DNA of 64,000 nucleotides from Cyanobium sp. N.Huapi 1H5 (GTDB taxonomy: Bacteria; Cyanobacteriota; Cyanobacteriia; PCC-6307; Cyanobiaceae), in the NCBI RefSeq assembly GCF_024345535.1, contig NZ_JAGQBH010000002.1, positions 248,001-312,000 on the forward strand, in the 5' to 3' direction. Below, in pieces: positions 8,256-16,308 of the stretch. Each line of letters begins with the position of its first letter. Position 1 is the stretch's first letter. The position numbers were made by a program, and so were the translations under genes. A model generated the notes under the pieces. It ran no database searches, was not told the DNA's origin, and saw only the letters and a list, made by a program, of their open reading frames with translations.

Positions 8256-8750
8256 TCAGGTCGAGGTCTGCAGGCCCTGGATCAGGTAGTCGAAGTAGGG
8301 ACCGGCCAGGGCAGCTTCTTCGCCACCCAGCAGCACCAGCGCCGCCTCCTTGAGGGTGCGCATCGCCTCCACCATGCCGGGGAGGGGCACGCCCAGGCTG
8401 TTGTACATCTCGCGGGCGCCCACCACACCGATCTGCTGGATCAGCTCGGTGCTGCCGGCCAGGATTCCGTAGGTGACCAGCCGCAGATACCAGCTGTAGT
8501 CCCGCAGGCACTGGGCCCGCTGTTTCTGGCCGAAGGCGTTGCCGCCTGGGGCCACGTAGTCAGGCTTGCGAAGGAACAGTTGCTTGGAGGCCTCGGCGAC
8601 GATCTTCTTCTCGTTGTCGGTCAGCACCCTGACGACACTCAGCCGGCGGGCCCCGCCGCTGAGGAACTCCACCATCGTGCGCAACTCGCCGCCGGTGGGA
8701 TAGCGGAGCTGATCATCGGCCTGGAGGATCAGATCGCGAACGACGCTCAT
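8256..8750 (-). CDS. apcD: Allophycocyanin B alpha subunit (ApcD)
   Basis: A phycobilisome core linker-pigment subunit and terminal emitter that passes excitation energy towards the photosystems, mainly photosystem I. The start MSVVRDLILQADDQLRYPT and the block PGGNAFGQKQRAQCLRDYSWYLR are ApcD hallmarks; C81 is the phycocyanobilin attachment site. REMYNSLGVPLPGMVEAMRTLKEAA is the conserved C-terminal globin-fold section. It has 164 residues against a usual 161. An in-frame upstream start would add four residues (MVAA), but MSVV matches the family. The gene is monocistronic, with its own terminator, and divergent from the rRNA methyltransferase gene. Confidence 0.93.
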   Translation of the reverse strand: MSVVRDLILQADDQLRYPTGGELRTMVEFLSGGARRLSVVRVLTDNEKKIVAEASKQLFLRKPDYVAPGGNAFGQKQRAQCLRDYSWYLRLVTYGILAGSTELIQQIGVVGAREMYNSLGVPLPGMVEAMRTLKEAALVLLGGEEAALAGPYFDYLIQGLQTST

Positions 8751-8772
8751 AGCAGCGACCACAGTCCGGCGA

Positions 8773-8778
8773 ATCCTA
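8773..8778 (-). promoter_or_regulatory. Probable -10 element of apcD
   Basis: TAGGAT on the minus strand, 22 bases before the apcD ATG, would give a short leader of about 15 bases. It lies inside CGATAGG, which recurs as an inverted copy (CGATAGG on the plus strand near 8842) in front of the divergent methyltransferase gene; both may be -10 elements of back-to-back promoters. No clear -35 is seen. Confidence 0.35.
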
Positions 8779-8872
8779 TCGAGCCCGAAGCCTCAGTCAG
8801 GGCTCCGGGTGCAAGGTGTAACGCCCCTTTGCACGACCCCCGATAGGGTCGCTGCAGTGCTGCGGAATACAG

Positions 8873-10243
8873 ATGGCCTCGGTGGGCGACAGGCTTGAGC
8901 TGGAGATCACCGACCTGGGCCATGACGGGCAGGGGGTGGGGCGCCACGACGGGCAGGTGGTGTTCGTCAGCGGGGCCCTGCCCGGAGACACTGTGCAGGT
9001 CCGCCTTCAGGCGGTGGCGCGGCGCCATCTGGTGGGTCAGCTGCAGCGGGTGCTGACGCCCTCGCCCGACCGCCGCCGGCCGCCCTGCATCCTGGCTGAC
9101 AACTGCGGGGGCTGCAGCCTCCAGCCCCTGGCGGACGGGGCCCAGGCCGCCTGGAAGCAACGCAGCCTGGAGCAGACCCTGCAGCGGATCGGCGGCCTGA
9201 GCGCCCCGGTACGTCCGCTGCTCGCGGCGGACCCGACCCTCGGCTACCGCAACCGCGCCCTGATTCCGCTGGAGCGACGGGCCGATGGCCGCCTGCGTGC
9301 CGGCTACTACCGCCGGGGCTCGCACCAGATCGTCAACATGGCCCGCTGCCCGGTGCTCGACCCGCGCATCGACGCCCTGATCGCCCCCCTCAAGGCCGAC
9401 ATCGAAGCCAGCGACTGGCCGATCGATCGCCACGGCAACGACCCCCAGGCCGTGGAGGGTCCCGGTCTGCGCCACCTGGGCCTGCGGGTGGGGGCAGCCA
9501 CCGGGGAACTGCTCATCACCCTGATCAGCAGCCATGACGACCTGCCCGGCCTCGAGGCCCTGGCCGACGCCTGGTGCGAACGCTGGCCCGAACTGGTCGG
9601 TGTCTGCCTCAACCTCCAGCCCCTGCCCACCAATCGGCTGATGGGGGACGAGACGCGGGTGATCCGCGGCCGGGAGTGGATCCATGAACGCTTCGCCGGC
9701 CTGGCCTTCCGCATCGCCGCCGACACCTTCTTCCAGGTCAATACCCGCCAGGCCGAACGGCTGGTTCCCCATCTGATCGAAGCTCTTGGCCCTGCTCCCG
9801 CCGGAGGCTCCCTGCTCGATGCCTACTGCGGCATCGGCACCTACAGCCTGCCCCTGGCCGCCGCCGGCTGGCAGGTCAGCGGCCTGGAGCTGCACCCGGG
9901 GGCCGTGGCCGTGGCCCGCCTGAATGCCGGCGACAACGGGCTGGAGGATCGGGCGAGCTTTGTGCAGGCCGACGTGCCCCTGGTGCTGGAGGAGCGACTC
10001 CAGGGCCAGCAGGCCCTGGTGCTGGATCCGCCCCGAAAGGGGCTGAATCCGGTCGCCATCGCAGCGATCCTGGCGGCGCGACCGGAGCGCATCGCCTACG
10101 TGAGCTGCGATCCGGCGGCCCTGGCCCGGGACCTGGCCCAGCTGTGCGGCACAGGGGTCTACCGGCTGAACTGGGTGCAGCCCGTCGACTTCTTCCCCAA
10201 CACCAGCCACGTGGAGGCCCTGGCGGCCCTGGAGCGCCTCTAG
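8873..10243 (+). CDS. rlmD: 23S rRNA (uracil-C5)-methyltransferase, RlmD/RumA family
   Basis: Transfers a methyl group from S-adenosylmethionine to C5 of a uracil in 23S rRNA. An N-terminal TRAM domain (about 1-60) binds RNA. A cysteine cluster (PPC-x5-C-G-G-C-S-L-Q at about 80-92, then MARCPVLDP near 160) should hold a 4Fe-4S centre. The SAM-binding motif is LLDAYCGIGTYSLPLA, the catalytic region VLDPPRKGLNP, and the nucleophilic cysteine lies in AYVSCDPAALARD. Length 456 is normal. RlmD, RlmCD and TrmA relatives are hard to separate by eye, so the exact uracil modified is not certain. The gene ends overlapping the pheT stop by four bases (convergent). Confidence 0.85.
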   Translation: MASVGDRLELEITDLGHDGQGVGRHDGQVVFVSGALPGDTVQVRLQAVARRHLVGQLQRVLTPSPDRRRPPCILADNCGGCSLQPLADGAQAAWKQRSLEQTLQRIGGLSAPVRPLLAADPTLGYRNRALIPLERRADGRLRAGYYRRGSHQIVNMARCPVLDPRIDALIAPLKADIEASDWPIDRHGNDPQAVEGPGLRHLGLRVGAATGELLITLISSHDDLPGLEALADAWCERWPELVGVCLNLQPLPTNRLMGDETRVIRGREWIHERFAGLAFRIAADTFFQVNTRQAERLVPHLIEALGPAPAGGSLLDAYCGIGTYSLPLAAAGWQVSGLELHPGAVAVARLNAGDNGLEDRASFVQADVPLVLEERLQGQQALVLDPPRKGLNPVAIAAILAARPERIAYVSCDPAALARDLAQLCGTGVYRLNWVQPVDFFPNTSHVEALAALERL

Positions 10244-12696
10244 CGGCGCTGTTCGGCGCCGAAGCGGCGCTCGAGGGCCTCGCGCACCCGACCATGGGCC
10301 GCCTCCACCTCCTCGTCGGTGAGGGTGCGGGCGCTGTCGCGGTAGCGGAGGCGGAAGGCCTGGCTGCAGCGGCCGGCCTCCACCTGGGCACCCTCGTAGC
10401 GATCGATCAGCTCGGCCTGCTCCAGCAACGGCTTACCCGCCTTGCGGATCGCCGCCAGCAGGTCGGCGGCCGTGGTGTCGGTGGGAACGACAAGGGCCAG
10501 GTCGCGCTCCGAGGCCGGCACGGTGGGGTAGGGACGGAAGCTGGGCTGCCAGCGGTTGCGGCGGGTGCCGGCGGACAGCAGGGGCCCCAGCTCCAGCTGG
10601 AACACATAGGTGGCGGCCGGCAGGTCGAGGGCACCGGCCTCGGCCGGGTGGAGCTGGCCGAACCAGCCGGCGGTCTTGCCTTCCACCACCAGCTGGGCGG
10701 CGCGGCCGGGGTGGAGCAGGGGCGCATCGGTCAGGGGCCGGTCCTCCAGGGGCAGGCGCAGAGGCTCCAGACCGGCCTGGAGCACGCCGCGGGCCTGGAA
10801 GTAGTCCGGGGGGGCGGGCTTGCCGGAGCTGCGCCAGCGTTCGGCGCGCCGCTCCCCGGCGATCACCCCCACCAGCAGGGTGCGTTCGGCGTGGCGGCCG
10901 TCGCCGCTGGCCCCACCACCCGGGAAGACGCGGCCGATCTCGAAGCCCCAGAAGCCCCCCAGGGAGGCCTGCAGGTTGCGGCGGGCGGCCTGGAGCAGCT
11001 CCTGGTGCAGGTTGTCGCGCAGGTGGCCGTAGTCGGCCAGGAGCGGATTGGCCAGGGGAACGCGCCCCGGCGCCGCCGCCACCAGCGACAGGGAGACGAT
11101 CTCCTGCAGGCCGGCGGCACAAAGGCTGTGGCGCAGGCGTCGCTCCAGCTGCTGGGCCGGCTCGAGGCCGCCGGGGATCAGGGGATCGGGCAGATGGGCG
11201 GCGAAGTGGTCGTAGCCCACCAGCCGGGCCACCTCCTCGATCAGGTCGACTTCACGCCTGAGATCCATGGCCCGCTCGGGCGGCACCCGCACCTGCCAGC
11301 CCTCCTCGTCCTCCTCGAGCACGCAGCCGAGGGCCTCGAGGGTGGCGGTGATGCGTTCATCGTCCAGGTCCTGGGCCTCGCCCTCCACCAGCACCGGACC
11401 CAGCAGGTTGTGGAGGGCGTCGCGGCGCAGGGCAAGGGGCGCCTGCGGAGAGGCGCTTTGCTGGTGCAGCCAGCGGCCCTTCACGCTGGCTCCGGCCAGC
11501 TCCTGCAGCAGGGCCACGGCCCGGTCGGCGGCGGCCAGGGTGATCTCCCGCGGCACCCCCTTCTCGAAGCGGCTGCTGGCCTCGGTGCGCAGGCCGACGC
11601 TGCGGGCGGAGCGGCGCACCGCCTGGGGGGCGAACACCGCCGCCTCCAGCCAGATGGCGGTGGTGGCTTCGCTGACGGCCTCGGCGAGGCCCCCCATCAC
11701 GCCGGCCAGGGCGATGGGGTGGTCGCCGCAGGTGACCACCAGGGCCTCTTCACTCAAGGTGCGCTCCTGGCCGTCGAGGGCCACGAAGGCTTCCCCGGGG
11801 CGGCCCTGGCGCAGGCCGATGCTGGCGGGTTCGGGGGTGCCGCCGGTGAGCGCCCCCAGGCGATCCCGGTCGAAGGCATGCAGGGGCTGGCCCGTCTCCA
11901 GCATCACCAGGTTGGTGATATCCACCACGTTGTTGATGGCGCGCACACCGGCCCGCTCCAGGCGCTGGCGCAGCCAGTCCGGGGAGGGACCGACTTTCAG
12001 GCCGTCAAGGGCGGTGAGACTGAACAGCCCCCCCGCCTCGATGGCCTCGCGGTCGGCCGCCGCGGCGGCCAGGGGCTCGGCCGCCACCACAGGAGCCGCC
12101 GCGGGGAAGGTGGTGCTGCCGCCGCTGAGGGCCGCCACCTCGCGGGCGATGCCGCGCATCGAGAGGCCATCGGGGCGGTTGGCGGTGATCGCCAGCTCCA
12201 GCACCTGGTCGTCGAGGCCCAGCAGGGGGCCCACAGGCGTCCCGAGGGGTGGCACGGCAGCCAGCAACTGGTCGAGTTCGGCGATGCCGTCGCTGCCGTC
12301 GTCGAGGCCCAGCTCCCGCAGGGAGCAGATCATGCCGCTGCTGGCCACCCCCCGCAGTTCGGCCGGCTTGATCGTCAGCCCCACCGCCGGCAGGGTGCTG
12401 CCCACCAGGGCCACGGGCACGTGCAGGCCCTGGCGCACATTGGGGGCGCCGCAGACGATCTGCAGGGGCTCCCCAGCCCCCACATCCACCTTGCAGACAC
12501 TGAGCTTGTCGGCGTTGGGGTGGGGATCGCGCTGCAGCACATGGCCCACCACCACACCGGCCGCCCGGGCCGCCAGATCCTCGATGGCCTCCACCTCGAA
12601 ACCGGCGATCGAAAGGCGCTCCGCCAGGTGATCAGGGACGAGAGCAGCCGGTTCGACGCTGACCAGCTCCCGGAGCCATTGGAGCGAAACCAGCAT
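10240..12696 (-). CDS. pheT: Phenylalanyl-tRNA synthetase beta subunit
   Basis: With PheS (not in the window) forms the alpha2-beta2 enzyme that charges tRNA-Phe. Domains in order: short N-terminal segment, EMAP-like tRNA-binding domain at about 40-155 (VVVGHVLQRDPHPNADKLSV), the B3/B4 editing domain (INNVVDITNLVMLETGQPLHAFD near 250), B5 at about 400-490, a catalytic-like core, and the C-terminal FDX-ACB anticodon-binding domain at about 725-815 with DRYEGAQV. The 818 residues are full length. The gene is divergent from rpmG across about 110 bases. The ATG start MLVSLQWLRELV matches the family. Confidence 0.96.
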   Translation of the reverse strand: MLVSLQWLRELVSVEPAALVPDHLAERLSIAGFEVEAIEDLAARAAGVVVGHVLQRDPHPNADKLSVCKVDVGAGEPLQIVCGAPNVRQGLHVPVALVGSTLPAVGLTIKPAELRGVASSGMICSLRELGLDDGSDGIAELDQLLAAVPPLGTPVGPLLGLDDQVLELAITANRPDGLSMRGIAREVAALSGGSTTFPAAAPVVAAEPLAAAAADREAIEAGGLFSLTALDGLKVGPSPDWLRQRLERAGVRAINNVVDITNLVMLETGQPLHAFDRDRLGALTGGTPEPASIGLRQGRPGEAFVALDGQERTLSEEALVVTCGDHPIALAGVMGGLAEAVSEATTAIWLEAAVFAPQAVRRSARSVGLRTEASSRFEKGVPREITLAAADRAVALLQELAGASVKGRWLHQQSASPQAPLALRRDALHNLLGPVLVEGEAQDLDDERITATLEALGCVLEEDEEGWQVRVPPERAMDLRREVDLIEEVARLVGYDHFAAHLPDPLIPGGLEPAQQLERRLRHSLCAAGLQEIVSLSLVAAAPGRVPLANPLLADYGHLRDNLHQELLQAARRNLQASLGGFWGFEIGRVFPGGGASGDGRHAERTLLVGVIAGERRAERWRSSGKPAPPDYFQARGVLQAGLEPLRLPLEDRPLTDAPLLHPGRAAQLVVEGKTAGWFGQLHPAEAGALDLPAATYVFQLELGPLLSAGTRRNRWQPSFRPYPTVPASERDLALVVPTDTTAADLLAAIRKAGKPLLEQAELIDRYEGAQVEAGRCSQAFRLRYRDSARTLTDEEVEAAHGRVREALERRFGAEQRR

Positions 12697-12808
12697 CGGA
12701 GGGTTGAACGGCAGCCGTGCAGCTTAGGAAGCGATCAGGGCCCTCCCCATCGGGAGGTAAGGTGCAGGATCGTCTCTCTGCAACGCATCCGCGGCGCAAC
12801 GTCCTTCC

Positions 12809-13003
12809 ATGGCCAAGAACAAGGGCGTCCGGCTGGTGATCACCCTCGAGTGCACCGAATGCCGGTCCAACCCCGCCAAGCGGTCCCCTGGCGTGTCCCG
12901 TTACACGACCCAGAAGAACCGCCGCAACACCACCGAACGGATCGAACTCAAGAAGTTCTGCCCCCACTGCAACGCCTCCACCGTCCACAAGGAGATCAAG
13001 TGA
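12809..13003 (+). CDS. rpmG: 50S ribosomal protein L33
   Basis: Small protein of the large ribosomal subunit, 64 residues. It has two CxxC pairs (CTEC near 15 and CPHC near 53), the zinc-binding form of L33, and the conserved segment [20 protein letters not shown]. It starts an rpmG-rpsR-RNase run on the plus strand, with the divergent pheT promoter region upstream. A GGATTCC/GGAATCC hairpin (13008-13025) lies just behind the stop, in the gap before rpsR, without a T run. Confidence 0.97.
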   Translation: MAKNKGVRLVITLECTECRSNPAKRSPGVSRYTTQKNRRNTTERIELKKFCPHCNASTVHKEIK

Positions 13004-13092
13004 GGCTGGATTCCCTGCGGAATCCCATCGCCTGATCGTCCCGCGGCCCCTGCAGCGGCAGTTTCCTTCTTTCGTCCCCCCACTCCGTTCCC

Positions 13093-13314
13093 ATGTCCAG
13101 TTCCTTCTTCAAGAAGCGCCTCTCGCCGATCAAGCCCGGTGATCCGATCGACTACAAGGACGTCGATCTGCTCAAGAAGTTCATCACCGAGCGCGGCAAG
13201 ATCCTGCCCCGCCGCCTCACCGGCCTGACGGCCAAGCAACAGCGCGATCTCACCAATGCCGTCAAGCGGGCCCGGATCGTGGCCCTGCTGCCCTTCGTGA
13301 ATCCCGAAGGCTGA
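13093..13314 (+). CDS. rpsR: 30S ribosomal protein S18
   Basis: Small-subunit ribosomal protein of the platform, 73 residues, normal for cyanobacteria. The conserved core [19 protein letters not shown], then [20 protein letters not shown] and a final ALLPFV is unmistakable. It sits 89 bases after rpmG, and one base separates its stop from the TTG start of the RNase gene, indicating one operon and likely translational coupling with the RNase. Confidence 0.97.
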
Positions 13315-13315
13315 G

Positions 13316-15355
13316 TTGCCCTCCGCCTCGCGTCGGTTCACGGCGGGTGACCTGGTCGGCCTCCACGACGACAGCCGCAGCCTGCTGGCGGTCGTGGTGG
13401 CCGAGAAAGGCACGCGGCTCGATCTCAAGGTGGGTTTCGAGGCCAAGCCCGTCCAGCGGGGGGTTCGGCAGCTCGATCTGCTGGCCGCTCTTCCTGGCGA
13501 TCAATCCCCACCCTCCCGCCTGTCCCAGCCCCCCTGGGGTCTGACTCCCGAGGTGTTGCAGCAGGCCGCCCCCAGCCCCCGGGAGCTGGGAGCGGCCTGG
13601 CTGCTGCTGCTGGACGACCCGGCCTCCCTGGATCTGGGGGAATTCGTTGACCTGATCGGCGACGGAGGCGACCCGATCCAGCGGGCCGCCTGCTGGCTGT
13701 GGCTGCAGGGCCCCCAGACCCTGTTCCGCTGGCGCCAGCAGCAGGTGGAGGCCCGGCCGCTGGTGGATGTGCGCCGGCTGCGGCGTGACGCCCGCCGCCT
13801 GCAGCTGGCCGAGCAGCGCCGGCGCCAGTGGCAGGACGCCCTGCGCCAGCGCCGCCCGATCAATCCCCAGCAGCTCGATCCCGAACAGCGCCAGCACCTG
13901 GCCCTGCTGCGGGAGTGGGCCAGCGGCGAGACCAGCCGTCCCCTGCCCGACGACCTGCACCGCGCCCTGCAGGCGGCCCACTGCGTGATGGAGTCGGCGC
14001 CGATCCGGCACCTGCTGGTGGACCTGGGCCAGTGGGAGCGGCACCATCTGCCCTCGCTGGAGAACACCACCTGGCAGGCGGGATTCAGCGAGGAGCTCGA
14101 GGCGGAGGCCCAGCGGCTGGTGGAGCTGGCCGCCACAGAGCTTCCCGGTGACGAGCGCCGCCGCGATCTCACCGGCCTGCACACCGTCACCATCGACGAC
14201 GCGGACACCCGCGACATCGACGACGGCCTCTCCCTGGAGCAGGGGCCCGATGGCAAACCGCGGCTGTGGATTCACATCGCCGACCCCGGCCGGCTGGTGG
14301 CGCCGGACAGCCCCCTCGACACCGAAGCCCGGCGCCGGGCCAGCAGCCTCTACCTGGCCCGGGGCCCCCTGCCGATGTTCCCCGAGGTGCTCAGCACCGG
14401 CCCCATGAGCCTGCGCATGGGCCAGCGCAGCGCGGCCCTGAGCCTGTGGGTGGAGCTGGCCGATGACGGCGCCGTGGCCGCCCATGGGCTGCAGTCCAGC
14501 TGGGTGCGGCCCGCCTACCGCCTGAGTTATGCCGATGCCGATGAGCTGATCGAGCTGGCCCCGCCCCAGGAGCGCTATCTCAGTGAGATCCATGCCCTGA
14601 TGGAGCGGCGGCGCCGCTGGCGGCTGGCCCGGGGGGCCCTCGATCTGGACCAGCCCGAAGGCCGGATCCGCTGCGACGACCAGGGGCCCCAGCTGGAGAT
14701 CACCGAGCCGTCGCCCTCGCGCACCCTGGTGGCCGAGGCCATGATCCTGGCCGGGGCCGTCATCGCCCAACACGGCCAGGAGCAGGGCCTGGCCCTGCCC
14801 TACCGCAGCCAGCTGGCCGCGGAGCTGCCGCCTGAGGCGGAACTGGCCAGCCTGCCGGCCGGTCCGGTGCGGCACGCCGCCATCAAGCGCTGCCTCAGCC
14901 GGGGCCACCTGGGCACCACGCCCGCCCCCCACTTCTCCCTGGGCCTGCCCTGCTACGTGCAGGCCACCTCCCCGATCCGCCGCTACAACGACCTGCTGAT
15001 GCAGCGCCAGCTGCTGGCCCACCAGCAGGGGCAGCCGGTGCTGGAGGAGGCCGAGCTGGCGGCACTGCTGGCGGAACTGGAAGGGGCGATCCGCCAGGGC
15101 CTGCAGATCGCCCGGGAGGACCAGCGCCACTGGCAGCAGGTGTGGTTCGAGGCCCAAGAGCAGCACCAGTGGCCGGGGCTGTTCCTGCGCTGGCTGCGGC
15201 CCCAGGACCGGCTCGGCTTGGTGCACCTGCCGGATCTCGCCATGGATCTGGCCGCCGAGTGCCATGGCGACCCCGCTCCCGGCGACGCCCTGCTGGTGCG
15301 GCTGCAACAGGTGGATTCCCTGCGGGACCTGCTGCGCTTCACGGCCGCGGGCTGA
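13316..15355 (+). CDS. Exoribonuclease of the RNase II/RNase R family
   Basis: Degrades RNA processively from the 3' end. The RNB catalytic domain is recognised from IDDADTRDIDDGLSLE near residue 295, which carries the metal-binding aspartates, through RVAPDSPLD-like and AYRLSYADADELI segments to ATSPIRRYNDLLMQRQL near 548. The N-terminal part (about 1-230) is divergent, and the C-terminal S1-like region is short. At 679 residues it is smaller than E. coli RNase R (about 810) and near RNase II. The TTG start, one base beyond the rpsR stop, is the only start near the gene's beginning. Whether it acts as RNase II or R cannot be told by eye. Confidence 0.88.
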   Translation: MPSASRRFTAGDLVGLHDDSRSLLAVVVAEKGTRLDLKVGFEAKPVQRGVRQLDLLAALPGDQSPPSRLSQPPWGLTPEVLQQAAPSPRELGAAWLLLLDDPASLDLGEFVDLIGDGGDPIQRAACWLWLQGPQTLFRWRQQQVEARPLVDVRRLRRDARRLQLAEQRRRQWQDALRQRRPINPQQLDPEQRQHLALLREWASGETSRPLPDDLHRALQAAHCVMESAPIRHLLVDLGQWERHHLPSLENTTWQAGFSEELEAEAQRLVELAATELPGDERRRDLTGLHTVTIDDADTRDIDDGLSLEQGPDGKPRLWIHIADPGRLVAPDSPLDTEARRRASSLYLARGPLPMFPEVLSTGPMSLRMGQRSAALSLWVELADDGAVAAHGLQSSWVRPAYRLSYADADELIELAPPQERYLSEIHALMERRRRWRLARGALDLDQPEGRIRCDDQGPQLEITEPSPSRTLVAEAMILAGAVIAQHGQEQGLALPYRSQLAAELPPEAELASLPAGPVRHAAIKRCLSRGHLGTTPAPHFSLGLPCYVQATSPIRRYNDLLMQRQLLAHQQGQPVLEEAELAALLAELEGAIRQGLQIAREDQRHWQQVWFEAQEQHQWPGLFLRWLRPQDRLGLVHLPDLAMDLAAECHGDPAPGDALLVRLQQVDSLRDLLRFTAAG

Positions 15356-15366
15356 CCCCGGCGGGC

Positions 15367-15681
15367 TCAGGGACTGAGGTTGTACTTGCCCATCGCCTGC
15401 TGCTTGCAGATCGTTTCGGCCTGGGGGATGGTCGCCCGGGCGTTCACCTGCTGGGCCACGCAGGTGCAGGTGTCCTTCGCCAGGCCGGGCGGCACCGTCT
15501 TGCCCGCCTTGGTGAAATCGGCATTCACCGCCAGGGTGCAGTAGTGGATGATCAGCTGGTCGCGCATGTTGTTGAGGCCCTGGGCCCGGGCGGGCAGGCC
15601 GGCCAGCAGCAGGGCCGAACCCGCCACAGAAAGCAGCACGGGCAGGGGCCGGAGGGCGGATCCTGGGATGGCGGAAACCAT
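15367..15681 (-). CDS. Small secreted protein with four cysteines, function unknown
   Basis: A 104-residue protein with a clear signal peptide: hydrophobic stretch LPVLLSVAGSALLLAGL, then a likely cleavage after ARA at residue 33. The mature part of about 70 residues has cysteines at 48, 72, 74 and 92, enough for two disulfides, and ends GKYNLSP. I recognise no family. It is the last of three minus-strand genes behind the FAD oxidoreductase and the PQ-loop-like membrane protein, 36 bases after the latter, and converges on the RNase gene with an 11-base gap. Confidence 0.65.
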   Translation of the reverse strand: MVSAIPGSALRPLPVLLSVAGSALLLAGLPARAQGLNNMRDQLIIHYCTLAVNADFTKAGKTVPPGLAKDTCTCVAQQVNARATIPQAETICKQQAMGKYNLSP

Positions 15682-15717
15682 GGGGCAAGGGCGCTGATCA
15701 GCCCATCCTGGCTGACC

Positions 15718-16308
15718 TCAGGCCGGCTGGCCCATGCGCTGCAGGCGGCGTCGCCGCCACAGCAGCAGCACCACCACCCCCACGCAGGCCAGGCCCACCG
15801 CCGCCGGGAACAGGGCCGTGGTCAGCGTCAGCCGCTCCAGGGAGAGCAGCACCAGCAGGTTGCGCAGCACGAACAGGCTGAAAAAGCCGATCCGTTCCTG
15901 TTCGGGGTGGCTCCAGGCCCGCCGCAGGGTGGGGCCGAAACCCAGCAGGTCCACCAGGGTGAGAACCACCACAGCCCCGAGCGGATCGGCGGTGAGGAAC
16001 CAGAAGGGCAGGGCTGAGGCGGCACCGGCCAGAAACAGCCAGTCGCCGGTCGTGATCGCCCGGTCGGCGCCATGGGCATGGGCCAGCCAGGCGATGGAGA
16101 AGGTGATCAGGGCCGACACGCCGGTGGGCCAGGCCCCGACCCCGCCGCCGCCGGCCCAGGTGGCCAGGAACACCAGCAGGGTGGTGACGCCCCAGATCAG
16201 CCAGGAGAACACATGGGGGCGGGTGCGGCCGGCCCGAATGGAGCGGATGTAGGGGAGGAAGGCGGCGAAGGTGAGGGCGATGGCGGCGCCACTGAACAGC
16301 AGCTTCAC
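15718..16308 (-). CDS. Multi-pass membrane protein with PQ-loop-like repeats
   Basis: 196 residues, mostly hydrophobic, with about six to seven predicted membrane helices. Two PQ-loop-like motifs can be seen: FLPYIRSIRAGRTRPHVFSW near residues 17-36 and GFGPTLRRAWSHPEQ near 135-150. The spacing resembles the duplicated three-helix units of SWEET/PQ-loop transporters, but the match is by eye. The GTG start overlaps the stop of the upstream FAD oxidoreductase gene (GTGA), implying translational coupling and a shared role. The frame stays open 31 codons further upstream inside the neighbouring gene; that extension is ignored. Substrate unknown. Confidence 0.6.
   Translation of the reverse strand: MKLLFSGAAIALTFAAFLPYIRSIRAGRTRPHVFSWLIWGVTTLLVFLATWAGGGGVGAWPTGVSALITFSIAWLAHAHGADRAITTGDWLFLAGAASALPFWFLTADPLGAVVVLTLVDLLGFGPTLRRAWSHPEQERIGFFSLFVLRNLLVLLSLERLTLTTALFPAAVGLACVGVVVLLLWRRRRLQRMGQPA

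Noticed and set aside
10144-13035. 963-codon open frame on the plus strand
   Set aside because: It lies antisense to pheT, reads Gly/Gln/His-rich as expected from reversed GC-rich codons, and has no domain; pheT is certain.
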